Assembly: GCA_030159075.1 (NCBI GenBank)
Contig: BROG01000822.1
Coordinates: 226,501-290,500, forward strand
DNA from: Atrina japonica
Lineage: Eukaryota; Mollusca; Bivalvia; Pterioida; Pinnidae
Direction of reading: 5' to 3'
Length of the DNA stretch: 64,000 nucleotides
In this document: positions 32,522 to 43,967 of the stretch, in pieces
How positions within the stretch are numbered: position 1 is the first letter of the stretch
Layout of the letters: the number at the start of each line of letters is the position of its first letter
Position numbers and translations under genes: made by a program
The notes under the pieces: model-generated
The model's input: only the letters and a program-made list of their open reading frames with translations
Databases searched by the model: none
Told to the model about the DNA's origin: nothing

Positions 32522-33727
32522 TTAAAGTGATATGAGCTGTATGCAGACGACAAATCTTACATGCGATATTTTATCTCATATATATCCCGAAGAGACCATC
32601 TGGTGGTTAGAATAACAAATGCATGTATATAATTGCAACAATCTTGCAAAACGTAACCCGTAATATCAGTTATTGTTTGTTCGCCATTACTTTGAGCATT
32701 CCAATTAACTTTCGGGAATTTTTTTACGAAGATTACCGAGTGTCCAATAAACACGCGCTATTTGCAGTTGAAATACATTCTATTGTTATTACCCTGCGCG
32801 TTTATTTTCGTATATCAATAACTCATACCTAAATCAGGCAAAGTTGGCCTCTTTCGTTGTTTCAAAATATGAAAATTTCAGATACCAAAGTATAAATCAA
32901 TAGAATGCCCAGGACATAGATACAAATCCGGTAAAAATGAACACACACGGACCTCTGGAAATCAAGAGTTGGGATCATGTGCCATGGAGGAGTAAGCATC
33001 CCCTGTCGACCGGTCACACCCGCCGTGAGTCCACAGTCAAGTACAATGAAACATTCGTTTCTGAAATTGCCCTCATGTCGGGTATATCGGGTTATCTCGA
33101 CTAATTTTTTACTCATCCCATCGCATTTTCGGCTTTATCAATCTTGATACATATTATCATGAACTGTCCAACTCTACTGGACATTGCGGCATGAGGTACG
33201 CATACTTTTCAAGGTAATATTGTTTTGTTTTTATCAATGTCAGCATTCGGGATTACATTAAAAATCAGAAAAAAATCTTTTAGCGACCTGTTATATTTAT
33301 TCATATATTCAACCGATTTTCTTCAGGTAATTAAAATAGCGTTGTAAAGCATATATTTTACATAGTGCATGCACTTTCCAATAAAAATCACGTCCTTTAT
33401 TTTAAAAGTAAATTAAAAACACATAAAGATCAGCTGACTTCAACATAGTCCTAGCGCGTAAAGGATCGATACCTCCCTGACCGAATTACGAAGTACATTT
33501 GATAATATCTGAAAGATTTTATCTGAAAGGTCATTGCATACGGAAATACAGCTGGATTTTTTAAGGTACGGGAAAACTTAATTTCTAATAAAACAAATAA
33601 CTTCGAAAAGACGATCTTTTACAACGTTTCACGTGTTATATAATGTATTTGATCACACATTTTATTATATTTTCGACTATATGAAAGTGGACAAGAATAT
33701 TCATTATGACAGCTTATATCGCTTTAA
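32522..33727 (-). mobile_element. Family F DNA element, full length, with insertion
   Basis: Left end TTAAAGTGATATGAGCTGT and right end (complement) TTAAAGCGATATAAGCTGTC form terminal inverted repeats with TTAA at the outside. It is opposite in orientation to 58196-59185. Shared landmarks include CCAGATGGT, CGAGTGTCCAATAA, AATAGCGTTG and ACAACGTTTCACGTG. A family R repeat sits inside at about 32870-33045. TTAA flanks and short inverted repeats suggest a PiggyBac-like MITE (inference); no transposase frame exists. Confidence 0.8.
32870..33045. repeat. Family R repeat inserted in family F
   Basis: CAAAGTATAAATCAATAGAATG, ACGGACCTCTGGAAATCAAG, GTTGGGATCATGTGCCATGG, GAGTAAGCATCCCCTGTCGA and CACCCGCCGTGAG. 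Matched at 61818-61947 and partly at 39140-39380. I recall similar sequence as common in oyster-type genomes, but cannot verify it here. Confidence 0.75.
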
Positions 33728-33746
33728 GCTCCTACCTATAAAGGCT

Positions 33747-33857
<111 letters not shown>

Positions 33858-34211
33858 AAAAATAATGCTCAATTAGTAAGTTTAAGACCATTGTGTTTTA
33901 AATTTTAGAATGAAGTGCCAGGTTGTTTTGACTGCAGGGATTATAATACTCCGAGAGTTCTATATAAATGTTAATATTTCTTCTTAAATAATAACAGTAA
34001 TGAAATGCTTCATCCAGGTATTACAATTTTGAGAAAAAAGTGCAACCTATTTACCTATACGACATAAAAAGTCGTAATTCATTGTATAAAGTTTTATAGT
34101 ATCCATTACATTGTGATAATAAGTGGAGACAATGTATTATAACAAACCTGTAAACTGACTTCAACAGAAGTATCCATGACCACTCAACGACCGTTCACCT
34201 CGTCTCAGCTT

Positions 34212-34562
34212 AAAGGGGCATAATCTTTCTACTATAAATATTTCTTTCTTTTCTACTACTAAATTTGATGCAATATAACAATGTAGAGATAAACACAGAC
34301 ATTAAAAAATTCTTCAATTCCTATAAATGTTTTGAGAATTACTCGATAAAACCAAATTGGCAGCTATTCGTTTGCAGATGATTAATTCAGCCTTACTATT
34401 TGTATATGTATACGACATTGAACCCGACCTTGTTTACACAAATTATATAGAATTATAACAATGGTTATGTCTGTGTATATCTCTTATTTGTTATAGTATA
34501 TCAATCTAACTAGTAAACAACGAAATTATATTTTTAGGGAAATACAGCTACTGCCCTTTAAA
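34212..34562 (+). mobile_element. MITE family E, complete copy
   Basis: Left end TTAAAGGGGCATAATCTTTC and right end (complement) TTTAAAGGGCAGTAGCTGT. Interior TGTATATGTATACGACATTGAA and GTCTGTGTATATCTCTTATT align with 15338-15706. About 350 bp, no coding. Confidence 0.8.
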
Positions 34563-34684
34563 TTCCGATGAGAACATATATGAAAAGAAATACTAAGATT
34601 ATGCAGAAATATGGTGCTTTCGGGTTAGAATAAAATAGAAATCTTGTGTTGAAAAAGTGATTTGTAACATAAACTCTTTTATCA

Positions 34685-34915
34685 CTTCAACACCGAGTGG
34701 TTAGGGCATCGAAATGTTAAACCATGACGTATTTCTCTTCTTTTCAGATTTGGTTTGAATTCCACTGGAACGCTAATGCGATTTCATGAGACATTTTGCA
34801 GAAGGCTGTTGGTATATTATAACCGGGTTATCTCCCCCATCACTTAAAACTGGCGGCCAGCAGATAAATGAAATATAGTTGAAAGTTGCGTAATACACCA
34901 TTCAAACAGAAACAT
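34685..34915 (+). mobile_element. SINE family C, diverged
   Basis: CACCGAGTGGTTAGGGCATCGA, AAACCATGACGTATTTCTC, then TAACCGGGTTATCTCCCCCATCACT, ACTGGCGGCCAGCAG and a tail AAATATAGTTGAAAGTTGCG..CACCATTCAAACAG. Confidence 0.65.
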
Positions 34916-35639
34916 ATAAAAAACGTAAAAAGTAATCGTAATTCCTAATCATAAGTGTGTTGGTGTGATGTTTTGAGCATTATTATTTGATTACTCAATC
35001 TCTCCTCTTTTGTGCTTGGTAAATTTCGTACATTACGACCTTCTCTTTCGAATCACTAATGAAAATTAAAAATGTACATGTTTATGAATTTGCGTATCTG
35101 ACGTCACCATGACTATCACGCAAAACTGTCTCACTTCTGGTGGGGCCCACTGAAAGTTTGTTTTAATATTCACACCTGTGTTATTTGCAAAAAGGCAACA
35201 AATGGAAATATTATTTACGGAAACGTTATATTTTTATCATATAAATATATTTAAAATGCATTATCAGTAAAAACAAAATTGACACCCTAGCTGAGCGTTA
35301 AGGGGGCTTTAGGCATTTAGGAAAAGTTGTGGCTTATCTTCAGTGCAATGGATGATAACTCTTACAGTAATAGAGATACTTTCGTTCAAATGTAGCACCA
35401 TTTACCTCCCTTGGTGTTCAAATTGAAAATAAAAGAGTGATCAATAATTCAATCATAGTACTGAAAGTACTCATACGATATGATAGCGATCGTAAGTTTT
35501 AATGAGGTATAATACACTCAGTAAACTGAATACGTTTTAATTCGATAAAATTATTTTTACAAAAAAGTAACTATAATTAGGTCAGACATTTGGCCTGACG
35601 TGGGTACTGATGACCTATTTATTATGCAACAAACTACAT
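34916..35639. other. No gene recognised
   Basis: AT-rich. A GTTAAGGGGGCTTTAGGCATTT motif near 35298 faintly resembles the family E end, but no second end is seen. Confidence 0.5.
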
Positions 35640-36215
35640 AGATCAGCGATATGATTATAAATTCTTGTGCTTATAAACATCGTTTCATCGATATTTAATT
35701 TCTATGCGACAGGGCAGTATTATACCCTTACGCTATACTTCCTATCAGTAGCCTTGTACATGTAAATCATTTTCCCAACTTACAAGACTGTAAATCAGTT
35801 TCTCATCAGTTAAAATCAAGTGAATGTGGAATGACGCAACTTCTATGTCCAACTTCACAGACAGAGCTTGCCAATACACAGTAAGGGAAACTTGACCAAT
35901 ACTCATTTGCATATTAATCGCGCGCAAGAATTGTTAACAGTCATCTCTATCGCTTTTAATGTCAATTCTATCCCAATTCAAAAGTAAAATTCTACAGCAA
36001 AATAAAGGACGCCAAACTGACCGTTGATAGCATATATTTCGACAAGTCCTGTAGGTTTAAGGTGTGATTTGGAAATTTTAATCTTGAAGTTGAGTTTATG
36101 TTGCTGAAATGCATACACATGTGTAATTTTGCGGCAATATAATGTGTTATTAACCCCATACTGCAAAATCTGCAAAATGTGCTTTGACTTGTTCCCAATA
36201 AACAACTTAGCATAA
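35640..36215 (-). repeat. Family H repeat (inverted relative to 63415-64000)
   Basis: In reverse complement it matches 63415-64000: GTTGTTTATTGGGAACAAGT, CATTTCAGCAACATAAACTC, TCTTGCGCGCGATTAATATG and AAGTTTCCCTTACTGTGTAT. Length about 575 bp. Short frames here (35978-36240, minus) are interrupted in the other copy, so coding is not supported. Confidence 0.85.
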
Positions 36216-36454
36216 CATAACTGCGTTGATGTTCCATCAACTCGTCAAAATTATATTGAAGAATAAGTCTACAGTGTTGTCTTTACAATAGATATGGTTC
36301 AGAAGAATCTAATGTTTAAGCTACATTGTTGAAAGGTATAATTATAAAAAGCGTTTTGAATATCTATTGTATCTTACTGTATGTTATTTATGTATGCACT
36401 CTAAAATGAAGTTAAATTTAGTTTTTCTTTAGTCTAACTTACTTTTTCACCAAA
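36216..36454. other. No gene recognised
   Basis: AT-rich spacer, nothing seen. Confidence 0.5.
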
Positions 36455-36800
36455 CCAGACCTTTTCACCGAGTTCATCGAACTAGAAAGGTTCCAATGGA
36501 ACATTTGCGACGGGTGTGACTGCCAGCAGAGAACAGTGACTCCCCAAGGACTCATGGTCCTATCCTGTTTGGGGTTTGCAATGGTTGTTCATGTTGAGAC
36601 CGTTGTATATCGTACAGCTTGATCTTTCCATTGAACTTGAGCTTTTCACCAAACTTGACCTTTTCACCGAATTCGACCTTTCCACCAAACTAGAGAGGTT
36701 TCCATTTATCATTTGCGACAGTTAAGACATACTAGCAGGGGACGATGACTCCTTCCGGAAACCTGGTCTCATCCCGCTTAGGATTCTTCATGCTGAGACC
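36455..36800 (+). repeat. Family I repeat, two degenerate tandem units
   Basis: Two ~195-bp units, each with CTTTTCACCRARTTC..., an AGAAAGGTTCC/AGAGAGGTTTCCA block, CATTTGCGAC, GCAGRGRAC..TGACTCC and CATG(T)TGAGACC. A minus-strand relative lies at 55838-56030. No coding potential is preserved across units. Confidence 0.75.
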
Positions 36801-36879
36801 ATTTACACATAATTCGTCGTGTTCTAATGGACTGGAGTTTCGATTATCAATTGGTACTTCTTCATTTTTACTTAGTAAA

Positions 36880-37085
36880 GTCTATTTTCTCACCTGTTAA
36901 TCGGGGCAAAATAGGTTAAACTGGGGAAAATCTAGATTTACTTATAAATGTGACTTTGACGTAGCAATTTGAATTAGCGTAAGAAAAAAAAGAGTTTTAA
37001 CTGAGAAAAAAAGTTCCAATCATTAATGTGATTTTGGCGAAGTTATACCTGGTTTCACTAGTTTTAAACAAGCTGAAACGCCCAT
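36880..37085 (+). repeat. Family J-like degenerate repeat
   Basis: AGGTTAAACTGGGGAAAATCTAG, TAACTGAGAAAAAAAG and TTAATGTGATTTTGGCG resemble the J element at 42189-42462 but without a clear left end. Confidence 0.5.
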
Positions 37086-37811
37086 GTAATATAATAAATG
37101 CACAGATGAGTAGAAAAATGCTAAAATACTGGTAAAAATTCATCGAAGGAACTATGCACATTAGAAAATGACAACCTATAAACATCATTTAATAATCTTT
37201 TTGATTTTGTGTCGTGAACTTTATAGTATACCAGTTCATTTACCAACTGTAATGAAGCCACATATGTATTCATACTCTTCTCAGTTTCATTGCAGAGCTT
37301 TTTCATCCAAAGTGGAGACTTGTAGAGTACAGCGATTGTAACATATACAGTTTTAGAATTCCAAGTAATTTTATTTCATTCCATGTAATTGTTGAATCGC
37401 AAAAACGTTAATTATGCAGCCGGAAAAAACATGCGTATCTGGTTCGCGATCATCCCGTGATAACGCGATTGATTTAAAAGGAGATAACTGCCGAATGACC
37501 ATCATCTTGATACCCTGGGCAGGACTACAATAATTATATACTGTACAACTTAATACTTACAACTAAATGCAGTCTCTAAAATTGATATTTAGACTTAAGA
37601 CGGTTGAAATTGCCCATAAACAATAACAAGCAACACATGGAATTAAACACGTGTTGTAACGTTAATGTTTATTTAACTTTTCTATAACAAATAGCGTCAT
37701 TGTGTATTTCCTCATAATGATTTAATTTTATATTTTCAAGATTCATCAATTTAAACATAAAAACATAAACATAATTCATGTTACAATTCCCTAGATACAC
37801 ATATTTAATTT
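37086..37811. other. No gene recognised
   Basis: AT-rich, no exon, RNA gene or repeat family identified. Confidence 0.5.
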
Positions 37812-38141
37812 TTTTTCTACTTTTACTAATTGTACTTGATGTACAGTAACAAATAAGAGCTATACACAGGCATAAATCTTATATTCTTATATATTTTGTG
37901 AACATAAGGTCAGGTCTAGTAAGGTATACATATACAAACAGTAGGGTTGAATAAATTATTTACGCATGAAAAGTGTCAGCCTGGGATTCTTAAGCAATTT
38001 TTACAAAATATACAGTCCTCAATTTAAGAATTTTTATGTCTGCGTATATCTCCTTTTTGTTATTGTATATCAATCTAAGTAGTAAACAGAGAAATAATTT
38101 TCTAAAACAAAAACGCAGTTAATTTCCCTTTTATGGCGGCA
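37812..38141. mobile_element. MITE family E, two halves in inverted arrangement
   Basis: 37812-37995 carries the family E interior on the minus strand (AACAAATAAGAGCTATACAC, AGGCATAAATCTTATATTCT). 38027-38141 carries the right half on the plus strand (TTTTTATGTCTGCGTATATC, GTATATCAATCTAAGTAGTA, TTTCCCTTTTA). The result is a head-to-head composite with a fold-back structure. Confidence 0.7.
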
Positions 38142-39139
38142 CACAAAATCCTAATTCATACAAAGTACATTCATCATTCTTGCGTATGATGGCAATTTAA
38201 TAATTTATAGAAATTTTAAATACTCAATAAAATTGACAACACCATTTTAAAATCAGAGTTGATGAGGTTTATTTACGTTACTCGTGTAGGTGTTGTTGGT
38301 GTTTTGACCTTTCTTCATGAACGGGCAGGAAACTATTCACAATCCTACATTTAAATTTAGATCTACAATTTTTGTTATTAAGGTGATCCATTGATTACAC
38401 ATGCTTTCAAATATATTACTGTAAAACGAAGCCTGTCTCGTCTATCAGGCTGAATGCAGATAAAAGCTGTATTCTATAGACACCCACAATCTATTGTTTA
38501 TCCTGAAACTGTAAAGTCATAGTGAATACAAAATTGAACGAAAATTCTTTTTGAAAGACAGCATAACAAATGTCAAAAATAACGTCAATGAAGATCACAA
38601 AGGCCATTAAAAAGTAGTGCCTTTAGAACAGAATGATATAAAAATTGTGTTCGAGTATTTAACATTTGTATATCTATTTGTTTATGACACAAATGACATC
38701 CGCGTACGTAATGATTGACTCCAAAGTAGGATAATTCTCGCCTGTAATAAAGTAAAACAATTGTCTTTGGAAACATTCACAAATTGCTGTTCTTGTGTTC
38801 ATATAGTATTGTTTAATTTTGATATTCGATATTGAAATGAACAATCTTTGTATAAATTTTTTTACATGCTGTGAATCACTTGCATACAAAATAAAGCAAC
38901 GACAAAGTAGCGTTTCATTTCAAAGTAGCTAGTGTTTGCAGCTAATCGCATGCTTTCTAATGAGAAACATAAGACGTATAAATTTCACGTGTTGCAAAAT
39001 TAAACTCCGACAGATATATTTTCAATATTTTTAAAAAGATTATCGCCATTATGACGGCTAAATCTGATAGGATTCATGGAGTCGATAATCGAGGTCAAGA
39101 TATCATTCTGAGAGAAAATGATATACTAAAAGTACATAA
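38142..39139. other. No gene recognised
   Basis: AT-rich, only short motif-free frames. Confidence 0.5.
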
Positions 39140-39380
39140 ATGAAAATGTTAACTATTAGGACGTCGGACAAACACGGACTTCTTGAAAATCCAGAGATGG
39201 GATCAATTGGCTTGAGTTGGATAATCACACAGTGCCATTGAGTCAGGGGCTCGGATTGAGCAAGCACCCAGTGTCGTGGGGTCAGGGGGCTTGGGTTGAG
39301 TAAGCACCCAGTGCTGTGGGACAGATGACTTGGTTTGGGTAAGTACCTCTTGTATCGTACGGTCTCACCCTGATGCGAGT
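39140..39380. repeat. Family R fragment with internal ~41-bp tandem amplification
   Basis: 39168-39212 (ACAAACACGGACTTCTTGAA, CCAGAGATGGGATCA) matches family R. It is followed by about three ~41-bp units of the type GGGCTTGGGTTGAGTAAGCA followed by CCCAGTGCTGTGG (39238-39360), which appear to be amplified from the GAGTAAGCATCCCCTGTCGA segment of family R; the last unit ends in GTACGGTCTCACCCTGATGC. Confidence 0.65.
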
Positions 39381-40808
39381 TCTACATTCAAATCCATAAC
39401 AGAACAAAGAAAGAATAAATTCTGGTCACATTTCTACATTCTATATTTGTAATTGTGTATGTGAAACTTTGTACTTACGACCAGGGGCTTTATATTGACT
39501 TTAAAATTTGCAATATGTTGACTACAACGCGAGTTAACATATGCTCCTGACAAAAACTTATAACTAAGAAGTTTACTTTTGTTAATAAAATGATCTTACT
39601 TTGAACAAATCTTACACATCTGATAATTTATGAGACAAACATCATCTGCACGTGATAAAGTGATACATCTTTCTAATTTTAAAAGTAGACGATAGAAAAG
39701 TAAATATCACCATCTTTGAAATACAGTTTAGTAACCAGTTTAATAGCAATTTAGTCTGAAGGTCGCACCTGTATTTTTCTCACTACTACATGGGGATATT
39801 ACTTATGTTATTTCAGCTATGATTATAAATGGACAGTAATGATCTATGAGAGAAAGTAATAGATTATTAAACAAACGCTCAGTATTATTTTTATTCCAAA
39901 AGTAATTTCGTTAAAGCAACTGCCTTGTTAGCACCGCTATGTCACGTGTAGCGTGTCGCTATATTTTCCTATTTATCAAATACAGAAAAAACAAAATTGA
40001 TAAATTTTCGATGTTTCTATTTGATAAAAATGATATTTTATCAATTATCAATGACCTGATAGCTATTTATCATTAACAATTGCAATCGTGATTATACTTG
40101 AAATTAAAGTCATTGATGAACTATTTGTATTGGGTCAATTCGAAAAGTCCTAACTGAAGACTGAGCACTTTTGTGTTATTCATTTCGCGAGTTACACTGT
40201 GTACATCTTCCCTCGAGGCGTTATGCACATTCATAACATAGCATAGACCCTTTCACATTGAATGCGAGCCCTAAGTATATTGGAAGCGGCAACATCAGAA
40301 TGTTTTCCGCTGAATGACATCAATTATTTTTTTTTTCATTAAATGTCACATTGCTGTTACAACCTCACAAATGTGGCTACTGATTGTTTGATGCCCTTAT
40401 TGGTACACAAAATACACTGCGTAGAACAGAATAAACAGTATACAGTAGAATTTCTCCAAACTCTAAACATTTTGTTTGCTTGTGAAAAACCGAATAACTG
40501 TGAAATAAAAATAATTCATATTAAAAAGTCCAATTCAAAGACCTATACATTGAATTTCAAAATGAGTATCACGTAATCTTTTTCACGGACATCATTAGTC
40601 AGTTGATCTACTCTTAATGTTCATAGGATATATAAACATATATTTGAAATAAGTAAAATTTGTTCAATGTTATATCTACTGAGTTTGTTGTTGAGCCATA
40701 TATACTGTATGAGATTTTGTTTGTAAGGATTTTGTCATCTTTTTGATACCTTGAAATCTACTTGCTTCACTGGAAACATATATGTACAGATGATCAACTA
40801 ATAGGACC
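39381..40808. other. No gene recognised
   Basis: AT-rich with a local cluster of TTGATAAA/TTTATCAA motifs at 39995-40080 forming overlapping small palindromes. No coding exon supportable. Confidence 0.5.
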
Positions 40809-41001
40809 ATGGAGCCGGCATGACTCAGTCGGTAGCGCGCTCGACTCCGGATCATAAGGTCGTGAGTTCGAGTCCCGCCGGCGGCAGGTTGGTTTCCTGT
40901 CTTTCGGATGAGACAGTAAAAACTGGAGGGCCCGTGTCGGCACGTTAAAGAACCCTCACTGCTCAATGGGACGTTAAACAACAATAAACAAACAAACAAA
41001 C
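40809..41001 (+). mobile_element. SINE family B, full length with target duplication
   Basis: Flanked by identical 8-bp ATAGGACC (40801-40808 and 41002-41009). The tRNA-derived head has TGACTCAGTCGG (A box), a CTCCGGA loop and GTTCGAGTCCC (B box), with GCCGGC at both ends of the would-be acceptor stem; the loop suggests tRNA-Arg(CCG) ancestry (inference). The body has TTTCGGATGAGACAGTAAAA, GGCACGTTAAAGAACCCTCA and a CAATAAACAAACAAACAAAC tail. It lacks the ~100-bp block present at 12480-12560. Confidence 0.93.
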
Positions 41002-41009
41002 ATAGGACC

Positions 41010-41327
41010 GTGTTTCTCCAAACTACAGAGAACATGCAGGTTTTTGTTTGTTTAATTCTTGTTTCATTCCGCTGATAGACTCTGACTTATATGATGATCT
41101 CACCAGATTTACATGAAATACCACACATGTTTACCTGTCCCTAAGCACTAAAGCAAATGCAGGAAAGGTTTTTAAACGTGCAACGGAAACTTGGTTTTAT
41201 GTCTCATCCGGAAGACCCGTGATTTTGCCGAGTGCTTTTGACCTATAGTTTGGGAGTTGTATACTGTACGACAAGACCACCACAAGGGGTGAACATAGAG
41301 GTAGATCAAGATAATGGTATTATAAAG
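41010..41327. other. No gene recognised; SINE B scrap
   Basis: 41185-41245 holds a decayed family B piece (TTGGTTTTATGTCTCATCCG, GCCGAGTGC), minus strand. Nothing else seen. Confidence 0.5.
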
Positions 41328-41490
41328 ATATTATAAACATAATACCAAAGTTATGTAATGCCCAAGACGATGGTTTCTGTCAATAAGACTTCATCAGTTG
41401 AGCTCCATTTTAAAATAGATTTTCTGAAGGGAAAGGCCAAGTCCGTCTAAAAGTAATCACTGTAAAAAAAAGATAACTACCTTAGCTTTT
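41328..41490 (+). repeat. Family D repeat, uninterrupted
   Basis: AGATATTATAAACATAATAC, GTTTCTGTCAATAAGACTTC, CATCAGTTGAGCTCC, CCGTCTAAAAGTAATCACTG and TAAAAAAAAGATAAC. It provides the pre-insertion arrangement for the SINE at 13504-13701. Confidence 0.85.
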
Positions 41491-41502
41491 GAATATACAC
41501 AA

Positions 41503-41550
41503 CCCCCCCCCCCCCCACCCCCCCCCCCCCCCCCCCCCGCACACACACAC
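41503..41550. repeat. Poly-C tract followed by (CA)n
   Basis: C14, A, C21, then GCACACACACACA. Confidence 0.95.
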
Positions 41551-42188
41551 AGCCGTCCCTTTGATTTTGATAATTTAGTGTCACTGAAATGAAAATTAAT
41601 ATTACTGGTGTAGTTAGATCAATTTGATGGTGAGATGACGTGTATTAGTGTTAAAGATTGAATCTATTTTGTCCTTGGTGAGACTTAGATGACAAGAAAT
41701 CAAACACAGACTCCATCCAAAGATCCATAATTTAATGGTACATAAAAAGTGACCAGTGACCACTCTGGGGTGAGTGATATATGTACTTAACTTATTGACA
41801 ACATTTTAGATATAAAATATATTAAAAGTTTTGCTTGTCATTGTAATACATAGATAAACATCTTTTAAATTAGAATAGTTTTCATACATTCGCCATATTC
41901 CTTTGTCACTTACAGCTGTGCATGAGGTATTTTTATAGTCATGTTTTGTGCTTTATTGGGCATGCAATGCTCGGTTCTCTTACCCCTTTCTTGTATGGCC
42001 TACATTTGAACAGACCCATTCTAAATAATATTCAATGATTTTATAATTGGACTGGGTCTCTATTTCACACTTCAGAAATCAATCAACTTTTTGTTACAAA
42101 AATGTGAACGCTTATAAACATCATTCAACTTATATTCTAATTCTTGTCCCCTTAGAGTTTGTTTATTTGCCAACAATATATGTATAAC
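41551..42188. other. No gene recognised
   Basis: AT-rich sequence with no supportable feature. Confidence 0.5.
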
Positions 42189-42462
42189 ACGCCAAATTAA
42201 TGAGTTAAACCTCGTTTTCTCAGTTAAACCTTAAATTCTACCATTTCTAGGTTAGGTTAAACTAAAAATGTGGTTTCACTGAAAAACTAGATTTATCTGC
42301 ATTAAACTGATATTGATACCCATAAATGGGAGTCTGACGCAGATAAGCTTATTTATTGTTTTTCAGTTTGACTTAGTTTTGATCCAATTAATGAGAGCTA
42401 ATTAGAAAAACTAGATTTAACAATGAAAAACTTAGTTTAACACATTAAATTGATTTTGGCGT
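42189..42462. mobile_element. Family J MITE, 274 bp
   Basis: Left ACGCCAAATTAATGAGTTAA and the complement of the right end ACGCCAAAATCAATTTAATG plus TGTTAAACT are inverted repeats. TTAAACYNAGTTTTTC-type motifs repeat internally in both orientations (42206, 42223, 42257, 42430). Confidence 0.65.
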
Positions 42463-43967
42463 TTCACACATATGTCTGTTATAGATTAAGATACTCTGGA
42501 GACAAGAGATAAGGGAGTGACTTGATTGTTCATTTGCAGCAGGTAACAGAAACATCTTTATTCATTTTATTACATCGTCATGAACCACAATATAGGTGTG
42601 TTTTATCTAAGAAATATTATTCATAATTAGCGGTCCATAAACAAATTTTAGTTTTATCTACTTTTAATGTTTCTTTCATAAATATGTAGGCGATTTAAAT
42701 GTCTCTACACAGGCAAAAATGTACAATTCAGCCAAATCATTTCTCTTATGTTTATTTATTTTTTTATCTATTATTCTTTAAGAGTATGTCGTTTATTTGT
42801 CTGTTTTCACATTTTTGCATGATAAATAAATGTTAATATATAAACTCGGTAACAAAATATGTGAAATGTACAATTTTTCAAACAAAATATCATGTTGACA
42901 GCAAATTAATAATTTATGTTGTAATATCGCCGTCGCTTGTTAGTGTATTTCTCTATACGCAATGTAAATGTGCAATTGATTTGCTGACGTCATTTGATAA
43001 CAGTGTAGCACAAAAATACTGGTACATATATTACAGTTTGACTTGAACATTTTAATAAAACATTTTATGTAATATTTTGTTATTCCGTCATTTATTGAAG
43101 GTGCTCACAGTGTAAGCTATATATAAATAACACACAAACACGGTTTGTGTAACAGCTGTGAATAAAAAGATCTGAAAATGTTGTTCATTGTGTGTATTAG
43201 AACAGAAAATTACACGATACACCTTGTTAGACTGCAAATTGGTAATCCGTGATTTATTTTTTATTTTTCATTTCACACAGTTCGTTTCCACACGTATGCA
43301 CATTTCCAGATAATATAACTTTAACTTTTAAAGCTAGATCTTAAAAACGGACGATAATTTGATCAATGATGTTTTATAAATAATTATACAGAAGATAAAA
43401 ATAAAAAACAATACACAGACGGGGATGGTATTCCTACTATGTCGCATGCGTGTGGATATGTTTGTTACTGTCGATATCGAGGAAATCCCGCTTTTCTGTT
43501 CACCGAGTATCACTAAATACGCAGATTACTGCTACTGGAAATATAGTTCCTCGTTTTGAAAGTAACAACAAAATGTGAAATTTAGTTTGCTGATGCGCTT
43601 TGTTTTACAAATAAAAAGATTTATTGGAGAAATATATTAAGAAAATACTTCCTGAGATAAAGTAGTGTTTATAGAAAGTAGTAAAACATTTAATTACATA
43701 TATATTAATACGCGCCATGTTGTACATGTTGTATCAGAGGAATATTTGTAATGTTTGTTTTCCTGACTCACAAATACGTGTATTTATTATGAAACCACTG
43801 CACAGTTCATTTTGAGGTCGAAGTCCCACTGTTAAAATTTATGTTTATACTGCGTGCCAACCAAAGCAATGGAAAATGCTTAAAATTAGTCTTGTGAATA
43901 AGAAAATAAAATAAAGAACATGATTGATATACATATTTATCTGTATTACTTAACGTGTCACACTCAT
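42463..43967. other. No gene recognised
   Basis: AT-rich, no supportable coding, RNA or repeat feature. Confidence 0.5.

Noticed and set aside
32862..33116. 84-codon minus frame (GLTAGVTGRQGMLTPPWH...)
   Set aside because: Lies in family R and family F repeats; the other copies do not keep the frame.
40676..41035. 119-codon minus frame
   Set aside because: Lies across the family B SINE and its head; equivalent frames are absent in other copies.
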